Source: Ferroglobus sp. | Lineage (GTDB): Archaea > Halobacteriota > Archaeoglobi > Archaeoglobales > Archaeoglobaceae | DNA length: 7,290 nt | Assembly (NCBI GenBank): GCA_015523665.1 | Contig: WAJX01000149.1 | Location: 1-7,290, forward strand | Direction: 5' to 3' | Shown here: positions 1 to 5,358 of the stretch, one piece after another | Layout of the letters: every line of letters begins with the position of its first letter | How positions within the stretch are numbered: position 1 is the first letter of the stretch | Translations under genes and position numbers: made by a program | The notes under the pieces: generated by a model | Seen by the model: the letters and a program-made list of their open reading frames with translations, nothing else | Told to the model about the DNA's origin: nothing | Database searches by the model: none

Positions 1-151
1 CCTCAGCTATCAGATCAGTCCCGTCTGTAGAACCATCTTCAGCTATTATGATCTCAAACTCATCTATCTCCCCAGCAAATTCAGCCACTCTCCTAACAGC
101 AACCTCAATCTTATCAGCCTCGTTGTATGCTGGTAAGATTATTGAGAGCAT
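1..151 (-). CDS. Family 2 glycosyltransferase, N-terminal 50 residues (partial)
   Basis: This is the start of a gene that runs off the left edge. The visible protein begins MLSIILPAYNEADKIEVAV and continues to a segment reading IIIAEDGSTDGT. A hydrophobic first strand, the PAYNE motif, and a second strand ending in ED-G-S-x-D-G-T make the nucleotide-sugar binding half of the GT-A fold in family 2 glycosyltransferases, often annotated as dolichyl-phosphate mannose/glucose synthase-like. The acceptor and sugar cannot be told because the catalytic half is missing. It is the third gene of the NYN/mfnD operon: its ATG at 151-149 overlaps the mfnD TGA by one base. A second in-frame ATG at 154-152 would give an ATGA overlap and one extra Met. 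GAGGT at 158-162 is a fair ribosome binding site and its spacing favours the ATG at 151. Nothing in the visible part shows a link to methanofuran. Confidence 0.85.
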   Translation of the reverse strand, partial: MLSIILPAYNEADKIEVAVRRVAEFAGEIDEFEIIIAEDGSTDGTDLIAE

Positions 152-1215
152 CATTTTACCTCTTCAATTTTAATTGACACTCCTTTATATGACACATATC
201 CCTTTCCATCTCCTTTGTAAAGTTTATACTTCTTTACCTCTCTTCTACATGCATTTTTTTTATTTCTCCCTCTTTTGCTTTCAATTTTATTTCCATTCAC
301 TCTCGTATTTCCATTTTTGTATAACCTTCTGTATAGCCCTATTTCATGCAATCTCATCCTTGCCTCTTTGTTTATGTATATATCGGCTATACTCTTACCA
401 TATACAAACTGAAAGAGTATGGAGGGAGTTGTAAGTCTGGCATTTATCTCTATTAGATAAGGATCATCTTTGACAACAAAATCTATACCAATATAACCTT
501 TCAAACCCTTTATTTTTTCAATAGCTCTATATGCTTGCTCGAGCATATCATCTAAAACATCTCTATTAATATCAGCTGGAACTATAGCTCCTACATACTC
601 ATAGTTGTTGAGAAGTTGGTTGTTTATGCTCAGCAACGTTAGATCATCCCCATAATCTTCAACGAAAAGACTTAAACTTAAGGGCTCACCGTGTATCAAT
701 TCTTGTGCTATAAAACCGTCTTTCACTTCACCACCTATTCTTATTCCCTCTCCACCACATGAAATCCTAGGCTTAACTATATACTCCATATCTAACTCTT
801 TTAAAGATGTTTTTGGCATTCTTACTTTTCCTTTTAATTTATTATATAATTTCCATTTGTCTGATGTTATCTCTATAGCTCTACTCTCAGATCCAAGATT
901 TTCAACACCGAATTCTTCGACTTTCTTTGTTAAATTTAAAAGAGTGAAATTATTCTCTGGAGCGATTATTAGAACTTCATCTGCCTGTTTTAATATTTCC
1001 TCAAAATTCCCATTTGATGATCTTTTTATTGGAAAGATATTTCTAAAATCTTTTTTTATATTGCTTAATATTTCGTAATACCTTGAAAAGCTTAGTAATG
1101 ATTTAAACATAGCAAGTCCTTCAACTACAATCTCTTTGGGTAAATCAACAGATGTTTCAGCTTTAAATCCAACTTCACATGTAGCAAACTCAAACAGGAA
1201 GAGTCTCTTCTTCAT
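151..1215 (-). CDS. mfnD: ATP-grasp ligase, probable tyramine-L-glutamate ligase (MfnD-like)
   Basis: Predicted to join a carboxylate to an amine using ATP. By resemblance to archaeal MfnD proteins this would be the gamma-glutamylation of tyramine in methanofuran synthesis. The N-terminus (LFLFEFATCEVGF, then PKEIVVEGLAMFKSL at 26-40) has the opening of this archaeal ATP-grasp group. ATP-grasp landmarks follow: YIVKPR with Lys148, a Gly-rich loop SCGGEGIRIGG (152-162), the hinge strand FIAQELIHGEPLS with Glu171, GIDFVV with Asp245, and LIEINARLTTP with Glu256 and Asn258 as metal ligands. The core ends near residue 290. A further stretch of about 60 residues is very basic (about 20 Lys/Arg against 5 acidic in 295-354) and I cannot assign it; both other frames carry stops there, so a simple frameshift is not obvious. 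The start overlaps the NYN gene by 26 nt without a recognisable ribosome binding site, suggesting translational coupling. Another amine-ligase specificity is possible. Confidence 0.8.
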   Translation of the reverse strand: MKKRLFLFEFATCEVGFKAETSVDLPKEIVVEGLAMFKSLLSFSRYYEILSNIKKDFRNIFPIKRSSNGNFEEILKQADEVLIIAPENNFTLLNLTKKVEEFGVENLGSESRAIEITSDKWKLYNKLKGKVRMPKTSLKELDMEYIVKPRISCGGEGIRIGGEVKDGFIAQELIHGEPLSLSLFVEDYGDDLTLLSINNQLLNNYEYVGAIVPADINRDVLDDMLEQAYRAIEKIKGLKGYIGIDFVVKDDPYLIEINARLTTPSILFQFVYGKSIADIYINKEARMRLHEIGLYRRLYKNGNTRVNGNKIESKRGRNKKNACRREVKKYKLYKGDGKGYVSYKGVSIKIEEVK

Positions 1216-1708
1216 GTTCTTCTTCTTCGTTGAGAACTATGGCAATATCTGCGGAATGCTTAAGAGCTGTTGAAAAACCTGGCTCTGCTCCGATTATAAT
1301 TGTTTCTTTTCCAGCTTCCATAGCTTTTTTTAGAACGGCTTTGAAATCAGCATCTCTAGTAACTAGAGCTAACACATCTATGCTATCGTTGTATATTATT
1401 TCCATAGCTTCCACAGCCATTCTAACGTCAACATCGCCAGAAGTTATTATCGGCTCAAATCCTTGATTTTCTATAGCTTCAACAAGCTTATCTCCAGCAT
1501 ACTGATTTAAGAAAACTTTAGCTATTTTTATATCTCCATATTCCAAGAGCATCTCTCTTATCTCGTTGAGGTGAAAGTTAAACTCCTTTCTAAGCATATT
1601 GGGTCCATCTACAAGAACACCTATCTTTTTTCTATCTTCCCTTCTACTTGAGAGGTAATTTTTTATTTTCTGGAGCTTTGTTAAACTCAATGTCTTCTTT
1701 ATTGGCAT
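1190..1708 (-). CDS. NYN-domain (LabA/PIN-like) protein, putative metal-dependent ribonuclease
   Basis: A 172-residue protein with the PIN-like fold of NYN domains, matching in form an archaeal family of unknown role (recalled as TIGR00288). The acidic residues expected for a metal-dependent nuclease site are present: GVLVDGPNML with Asp34 and Asn37, SGDVDVRMAVEAM with Asp92 and Asp94, and VTRDADFKAVL with Asp119 and Asp121. It ends in an acidic tail (EEEEHEEE, 161-168). A basic segment at 4-28 may help bind nucleic acid. RNase activity is inferred from the family; the substrate is unknown. The start at 1708 is supported by AGGTGAT five bases upstream and gives the usual spacing to the DGPN strand. 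It is the first gene of the operon with mfnD and a glycosyltransferase. The GAA-repeat DNA coding for its acidic tail also carries the mfnD start codon in another frame. Confidence 0.85.
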   Translation of the reverse strand: MPIKKTLSLTKLQKIKNYLSSRREDRKKIGVLVDGPNMLRKEFNFHLNEIREMLLEYGDIKIAKVFLNQYAGDKLVEAIENQGFEPIITSGDVDVRMAVEAMEIIYNDSIDVLALVTRDADFKAVLKKAMEAGKETIIIGAEPGFSTALKHSADIAIVLNEEEEHEEETLPV

Positions 1709-1784
1709 TCGCTATCACCTTTGCTAGTTTATTTTCTTTTCTAAACACATCACACCAACTACACACTCTTTTATTTACCAACAT
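1644..1784 (-). other. Short upstream reading frame overlapping the NYN start (46 codons, CxxC)
   Basis: In another frame from the NYN gene, the minus strand is open from an ATG at 1784 to a TAG at 1644-1646. The peptide begins MLVNKRVCSWCDVFRKEN and so has one CxxC pair followed by a charged, lysine-rich stretch. It overlaps the first 65 nt of the NYN gene. There is no good ribosome binding site directly before the ATG; GGGTGAT lies too far upstream. It may be chance, an upstream reading frame affecting NYN translation, or a small metal-binding peptide. I do not recognise it. Confidence 0.2.
1714..1720 (-). promoter_or_regulatory. Ribosome binding site of the NYN gene
   Basis: The minus strand reads AGGTGAT followed by five bases (AGCGA) and ATG. 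This pairs fully with the archaeal 16S rRNA tail (AUCACCU). It fixes the NYN start at 1708. It is the same motif as before nadE, so the organism uses Shine-Dalgarno initiation when a leader is present. Confidence 0.8.
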
Positions 1785-1834
1785 CTCATCTAATCTTTAC
1801 CCTATATCACCCTTATCTATATCATATTCTTTAT

Positions 1835-1844
1835 CTAATTTATA
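1835..1844 (-). promoter_or_regulatory. Candidate TATA box of the NYN-mfnD-glycosyltransferase operon
   Basis: The minus strand reads TATAAATTAG within TCTGTATAAATTAGATA. Initiation about 25 bases downstream would fall near 1815 and give a leader of roughly 105 nt before the NYN ATG at 1708. That leader would contain a short reading frame starting at 1784. No convincing BRE can be separated from the AT-rich background, and a second AT-rich stretch near 1816-1828 is an alternative. Confidence 0.4.
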
Positions 1845-1861
1845 CAGATTTGATCGCTAAG

Positions 1862-1878
1862 CTTAAAAAATTTTTGAG
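1862..1878 (-). terminator. T-rich terminator after leuA
   Basis: About 36 bases past the leuA stop, the minus strand reads CTCAAAAATTTTTTAAG, a near-palindrome ending in a run of six T. Archaeal transcription stops at such oligo-T tracts. Together with the TATA-like box just beyond it, this suggests leuA and the NYN operon are separate transcripts, though readthrough is possible because both lie on the same strand. Confidence 0.5.
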
Positions 1879-1913
1879 AATATTTTTGTTTGAGACTATT
1901 TCAAATAAGCTAT

Positions 1914-3440
1914 TTACTCACTCTTCCTTTTTCTAGCTCTTATGAGATAATTGACAGCATTAACAACAGCATCAATACTTGCCATAACAATGTCTGGACC
2001 AACTCCTCTGGCAGTAAAACTTCTTCCCTCTTCTTCAACGGTAACAAACACTTCAGCTAAGGCATCACTCCCTCCAGTTATTGCATCCATTTTAAATTCG
2101 GTTATCTTCATATTACTTCCAACAAGATCAGCAACAGCCTTAATTGCAGCATCTACAGGACCAACTCCAATAGCGGAGGTAACTTTTTTCTCTCCATTAA
2201 CCTCAGCTGTTATAACAGCAGTTGGAGTGATTTTGTTACCAGTTATTATCGTGGCTTCATCTATCAAGATTGCTCTCTCTTCCTTACTTAACTCGCCCAT
2301 TAAAACTTCTGCAATAGATACTACATCTAAATCTGTGACTTTTTTCCCCTTGTCTCCTATTTCTTTGACTTTCTCTACTATCTTGTTTAATGTTGGTTCA
2401 TCAACGATATAACCAGCATCTTCAAGCACTTTTTTTATCTGATGTCTACCAGCATGCTTTCCGATTACAATCCTCCTCTTATGACCAACCATCTCTGGAG
2501 TTATGACTCCGGGTTCGAAAGTTGCGGTATGACTTAAAACCCCGTGAGCATGGATCCCGCTTTCATGGCTAAAAGCATTTTCGCCAACTATTGGTGTGGT
2601 TGGAGGCATTTTTATCCCAGAAAATCTCTCAACAAGCTTGGAAGTCTCTACTAGATATTCCGTCTTAATGTTAGTTTTTACGCCTTCGATCGCATGCAAA
2701 ATCATAACAACCTGTTCCAAACTCGCATTTCCTGCTCTTTCTCCCAATCCATTAACTGTAACTTGCACTTCATCAGCTCCAGCTTTAACAGCTGAATAAG
2801 TGTTGGCAACTGCTAAACCAAAATCGTTATGACAATGGACATCTATTGGAACTTTTAAATGCCCTCTTAGCTCTCTTATTAATTCATACATTCTAAAAGG
2901 GGTAGCTACACCGACTGTATCTGGGACATTGATTATATCAACTCCAGCATCTTCAACAGCTTTGTAAATCTCTTTTAGATACTCTATCTCAGTTCGTGTT
3001 GCATCCATTGCTGAAAACATACACTTAAATCCGTGATTTTTTATATATTCTGTTAGCTCAATAGCATTTTGAATTATTTCTTCCCTACTCTTCTTTACTG
3101 TATGTTCTATCTGTATTTTTGATGTTGGTATGAAAATGTGAATCATATCACAATCAGTTTTCATGGCAATCTCGACATCATCCTTTACAAGCCTGGCTAA
3201 TGCACAGATTTTTGAGTTTAATCCTAGTTTTGATATCTCTTTAACAGCATCAAATTCACCTTTAGTTGCTGAAGGAAATCCAGCTTCAATTACATCAACT
3301 CCAAGTTTATCGAGTTGTTTAGCTATTTGAATTTTATAATTTAAAGGAAATGAAATACCAGGAGTTTGTTCACCATCTCTTAAAGTTGTATCAAATATCG
3401 ATATTTTTTTGCTCTTGTCTTTGTTTTTGTTTTTTTTCAT
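1914..3440 (-). CDS. leuA: 2-isopropylmalate synthase
   Basis: Condenses acetyl-CoA with 2-oxoisovalerate, the first committed step of leucine synthesis. At 508 residues it has the full family layout. The catalytic TIM barrel opens with FDTTLRDGEQTPGISF (16-31, catalytic Arg21 and metal ligand Asp22). It continues with VIEAGFPSATKGEF (50-63), the metal-binding HCHND (202-206) and NGLGERAGNASLE (230-242). A linker carries GENAFSHESGIHAHG (286-300). The C-terminal regulatory LeuA dimer domain (about 391-505) carries GVGPVDAA and GVGPDIVMASIDAVV; leucine feedback binding there is inferred from the family. GFP after IEA fits LeuA better than (R)-citramalate synthase, which as I recall has GSA there, or the AksA homocitrate synthase. 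Position 145 is Met where relatives usually have Glu (SAMDATRT). The lysine-rich N-terminus (KKNKNKDKSKK) has no later usable start before the barrel. No ribosome binding site is evident. Confidence 0.92.
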   Translation of the reverse strand: MKKNKNKDKSKKISIFDTTLRDGEQTPGISFPLNYKIQIAKQLDKLGVDVIEAGFPSATKGEFDAVKEISKLGLNSKICALARLVKDDVEIAMKTDCDMIHIFIPTSKIQIEHTVKKSREEIIQNAIELTEYIKNHGFKCMFSAMDATRTEIEYLKEIYKAVEDAGVDIINVPDTVGVATPFRMYELIRELRGHLKVPIDVHCHNDFGLAVANTYSAVKAGADEVQVTVNGLGERAGNASLEQVVMILHAIEGVKTNIKTEYLVETSKLVERFSGIKMPPTTPIVGENAFSHESGIHAHGVLSHTATFEPGVITPEMVGHKRRIVIGKHAGRHQIKKVLEDAGYIVDEPTLNKIVEKVKEIGDKGKKVTDLDVVSIAEVLMGELSKEERAILIDEATIITGNKITPTAVITAEVNGEKKVTSAIGVGPVDAAIKAVADLVGSNMKITEFKMDAITGGSDALAEVFVTVEEEGRSFTARGVGPDIVMASIDAVVNAVNYLIRARKRKSE

Positions 3441-3446
3441 ACTAAA

Positions 3447-3452
3447 AGGTGA
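3447..3452 (+). promoter_or_regulatory. Strong Shine-Dalgarno motif before a 22-codon frame
   Basis: The plus strand reads AAAAGGTGAGTTATATG: AGGTGA sits five bases before an ATG at 3458. The match and spacing are comparable to those of the NYN and nadE genes. It lies directly beside the leuA start codon on the opposite strand, so its other strand is also leuA promoter DNA. Confidence 0.35.
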
Positions 3453-3457
3453 GTTAT

Positions 3458-3526
3458 ATGAGTAAAAAGCTTTACGATAAAGGCTGGATGTGGTTTTATT
3501 GTCAACTGTTGTGTCAATTATTGTGA
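3458..3526 (+). CDS. Possible small protein or truncated gene start, 22 residues
   Basis: A short plus-strand frame with a good ribosome binding site (AGGTGA at 3447-3452). The peptide begins MSKKLYDKGWMWFYC and ends CQLL before TGA, with two cysteines, two tryptophans and several leucines. I do not recognise it. A transcript would have to start inside leuA in antisense, since only 17 bases separate leuA from this ATG. It might be a genuine small peptide, the surviving 5' end of a decayed gene, or a chance frame over leuA promoter DNA. Confidence 0.25.
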   Translation: MSKKLYDKGWMWFYCQLLCQLL

Positions 3527-3545
3527 GTGGTTGTTAAATCTTGTA
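3496..3545. repeat. Helically phased TTGT motifs upstream of leuA
   Basis: TTGT occurs at 3499, 3509, 3521, 3531 and 3541, giving steps of 10, 12, 10 and 10 bp, about one DNA turn each. Two of the units form a TGTCAA direct repeat (3500-3505 and 3512-3517). The cluster is centred about 80 bp upstream of the leuA start. Such phasing suggests a protein bound repeatedly on one face of the DNA, for instance an Lrp-type regulator or archaeal histones. That is inference; the motif is short and the DNA is T-rich. Confidence 0.35.
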
Positions 3546-3918
3546 ACATGATGAAAGATTATTAAATTTTGATGAGTAGTTATGAAAATTATATTAGAGA
3601 CAGGAGACAGTTTAAAAAATGTTGTTTTGCCTAAAGTGTTGGGCTAAGTATTGGATTTTGTGATATAGTATGATAATATTTTGTGTGTAAATTGTGATTA
3701 TAAAGTAATTATGATAATTTTGTTAATATTAATATTATATTTATTTTAGTATTTTTCTAATAGTTATAAAATTACTGTAAATTATATAATTATATCTAAT
3801 ACTAATATTAATTTTTTTATTATATGAATTTATTTAATAATATAATTAAAATAATTTATTTATAATTTATCATTTCTATATTTAATAAAAATATTTGAAT
3901 AAAATTATCAATATATAT

Positions 3919-5316
3919 TTATATAAAATTTTTAGAAAGTTTTGCATAATCGTCCACGCTCATGAGATTTGAGCTAGCCCATAATATCACTTCACTTAAA
4001 GCTGGATGGATATGCATAGAATTGATTATCCCACTAACTTTTATGTCATTTTGCATTGCTAAAACCACTTCTTGTATTAATATTGACGCATCTTTTCCAA
4101 CTATGTGGCATCCTAATATCTCACCATCTTTCTTTACGATAAGTTTTACAAATCCATTCGCTTTCATCGCTAAACCTCTTCCTGTTTCTTCCATTCTTGC
4201 AAATCCTATTAATACGTTATCCTTCCCAAACTTGTTTATAGCTTCCCTCTCTTTCATTCCAACACTTGCCACCTCTGGCTGTGTAAAAACTGCATGAGGG
4301 ACAGCTTTGTAATTTATCGCAATTCTCATTCCGAGTATGTTTGAAAGTACAACTCTTGCTTCATAATTAGCTACATGCTTAAACATATGTTTGCCTATTG
4401 CATCTCCGAGGGCATAAACTCTAGGTATTGTGGTTTGGAGATACTCATTAACTTTTATCCATCCATTAGAGGTTTCTATACCACCCATTTCGGGCTTTAG
4501 TATATCTGAATTAGGAGCTCTTCCAACAGCAACTAATATTTCATCAGCCTCTATTTCCTTCTTATTCCCATCTTTCTCAGCGATCACAACTTTGGGATTA
4601 CCACTTCTAACTTCAACTACTCTGTGGGATGTATATATCTCAGCAATTTCTCTCATCTCTCTCTCAACTGCTTTAGAAATTTCAATCTCTTCATTTGGAA
4701 GTAATCTATCTGCCATTTCTATTATTTTTACATCACATCCAAGTCTTGCGAAGAGATTTCCATATTCCATTGCAATATATCCTCCACCTATTATAGCAAG
4801 GCTTTCTGGTATCTCATCGAGTTTGAGCACATCATCACTTGTTAAGTAACCAGCTTCTTTAAGCCCAGGAATGTTAGGGATTAAAGGCTTTGAACCAGAA
4901 CCTATTACAATCGTCTCCCCTTTGATTATATTATTTCCAACTTTTAGTGTGTAAGGCTCAATGAAGGTTGCAACATCTCTGTAATAATCTACTTTTGAAG
5001 CTTTTAATCCCTCTTCTATCATCTTTATGTCTTCTTCGATGATCTTTCTCATCCTCTCCATTATTCTTTTGAAATTAATTCCTTTAATATCAACATCAAT
5101 TCCAAACTCATCTGCTTTTTTTATCTCTGCTAAGAGTTCTGCTGGATATATTATGAGTTTTGATGGAATACAACCCCTTGTTAAACATATCCCACCGGGT
5201 TCATCTTTATCAATAACAGCGATTTTTGCATCTGGCTTAAATCTAAGAAAACCATCAACAACAAGCATCGCCGAGCCGGTTCCGATAGCAACTAAATCAT
5301 ACTTTTTTATTTCCAT
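3919..5316 (-). CDS. lpd: Dihydrolipoamide dehydrogenase-like flavoprotein disulfide reductase
   Basis: A 465-residue FAD-dependent, NAD(P)-linked class I disulfide oxidoreductase. The FAD-binding strand is YDLVAIGTGSAM (6-17). The redox-active cysteines are in GGICLTRGCIPSK (Cys44 and Cys49). The NAD(P) Rossmann motif is IIGGGYIAMEYG (175-186), followed by Glu200 at the end of the second strand, which favours NAD over NADP. The second FAD motif is YALGDAIG (301-308). The dimer-interface active site HIHPALSE has His437 and Glu442. The length is normal. The first glycine motif is unusual: GTGSAM lacks the third glycine of GxGxxG. No 2-oxoacid dehydrogenase, glycine cleavage or lipoylation gene is nearby, so the disulfide substrate is unknown; the family also includes mycothione, mercuric and coenzyme A disulfide reductases. 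No ribosome binding site is seen, and the TATA-like sequence about 24 bp upstream implies a leaderless transcript, divergent from argF. Confidence 0.85.
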   Translation of the reverse strand: MEIKKYDLVAIGTGSAMLVVDGFLRFKPDAKIAVIDKDEPGGICLTRGCIPSKLIIYPAELLAEIKKADEFGIDVDIKGINFKRIMERMRKIIEEDIKMIEEGLKASKVDYYRDVATFIEPYTLKVGNNIIKGETIVIGSGSKPLIPNIPGLKEAGYLTSDDVLKLDEIPESLAIIGGGYIAMEYGNLFARLGCDVKIIEMADRLLPNEEIEISKAVEREMREIAEIYTSHRVVEVRSGNPKVVIAEKDGNKKEIEADEILVAVGRAPNSDILKPEMGGIETSNGWIKVNEYLQTTIPRVYALGDAIGKHMFKHVANYEARVVLSNILGMRIAINYKAVPHAVFTQPEVASVGMKEREAINKFGKDNVLIGFARMEETGRGLAMKANGFVKLIVKKDGEILGCHIVGKDASILIQEVVLAMQNDIKVSGIINSMHIHPALSEVILWASSNLMSVDDYAKLSKNFI

Positions 5317-5358
5317 GTCTTCAGTAAAGTTTTATTATAGATAAACTTTTCAAGCCTT
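5317..5358. promoter_or_regulatory. Symmetric divergent promoter between lpd and argF
   Basis: Only 42 bp separate the two outward-facing ATGs. In it lies a perfect inverted repeat, AAAGTTT (5326-5332) and AAACTTT (5343-5349), with a 10-bp spacer TATTATAGAT. Its centre, 5337.5, is exactly midway between the lpd start (5316) and the first argF ATG (5359). Each strand offers a TATA-like box: TTATTATA on plus (5332-5339), and TATCTATA on minus (5344-5337). Both are centred about 23-24 bp before the respective ATG, so initiation is expected at or next to the start codons. The arms could also be a regulator's operator. Confidence 0.55.

Larger units (their letters stand above)
3441..3918. other. 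Intergenic region between lpd and leuA, in two parts
   Basis: This 478-bp gap lies upstream of leuA and downstream of lpd. The half next to leuA (3441-3660) is moderately AT-rich and holds repeated TTGT motifs, two short plus-strand reading frames (3458-3526 and 3582-3647) and an imperfect tandem repeat (CTAAAGTGTTGG at 3631-3642, CTAAGTATTGG at 3644-3654). The far half becomes extremely AT-rich: by hand count 13 G/C in the 198 bases of 3721-3918. It contains short palindromes such as ATTATATAAT (3781-3790) and TTAATATTAA (3723-3732). The end of the lpd transcript must lie here, probably at minus-strand T tracts around 3885-3905. No gene is convincing. Confidence 0.7.

Noticed and set aside
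154..330. Frameshift explaining the basic MfnD tail
   Set aside because: Reading the other two frames around the poly-A stretches gives early stops, so no alternative C-terminus appears.
174..434. Plus-strand open frame of 86 codons opposite the mfnD C-terminus
   Set aside because: Its Phe/Leu/Tyr/His/Ser-rich product is the complement of the A-rich lysine tail of mfnD; no ribosome binding site and no protein-like motifs.
1951..2412. Plus-strand open frame of 153 codons opposite leuA
   Set aside because: Thr/Ser/Ala/Ile-rich shadow of the LeuA regulatory domain, which is clearly the coding strand.
3454..3461. TATATAA-like sequence (minus strand TCATATAAC) as the leuA TATA box
   Set aside because: It is centred only about 17 bp from the ATG, so initiation would fall inside the coding sequence; other weak candidates near 3466 or 3478 cannot be told apart.
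3548..3575. C/D-box small RNA suggested by ATGATGA (3548-3554) and TGATGA (3570-3575)
   Set aside because: Two box C-like motifs are present but no CTGA box D follows at suitable distance, so a C/D guide RNA is not supported.
3721..3918. Replication origin in the AT-rich island
   Set aside because: No origin recognition boxes and no cdc6/orc1 gene in the window; low GC alone is not enough.
4430..4849. Plus-strand open frame of 139 codons opposite lpd
   Set aside because: Ser/Thr/Ile-rich mirror of the NAD-binding domain; the minus-strand protein has all family motifs.
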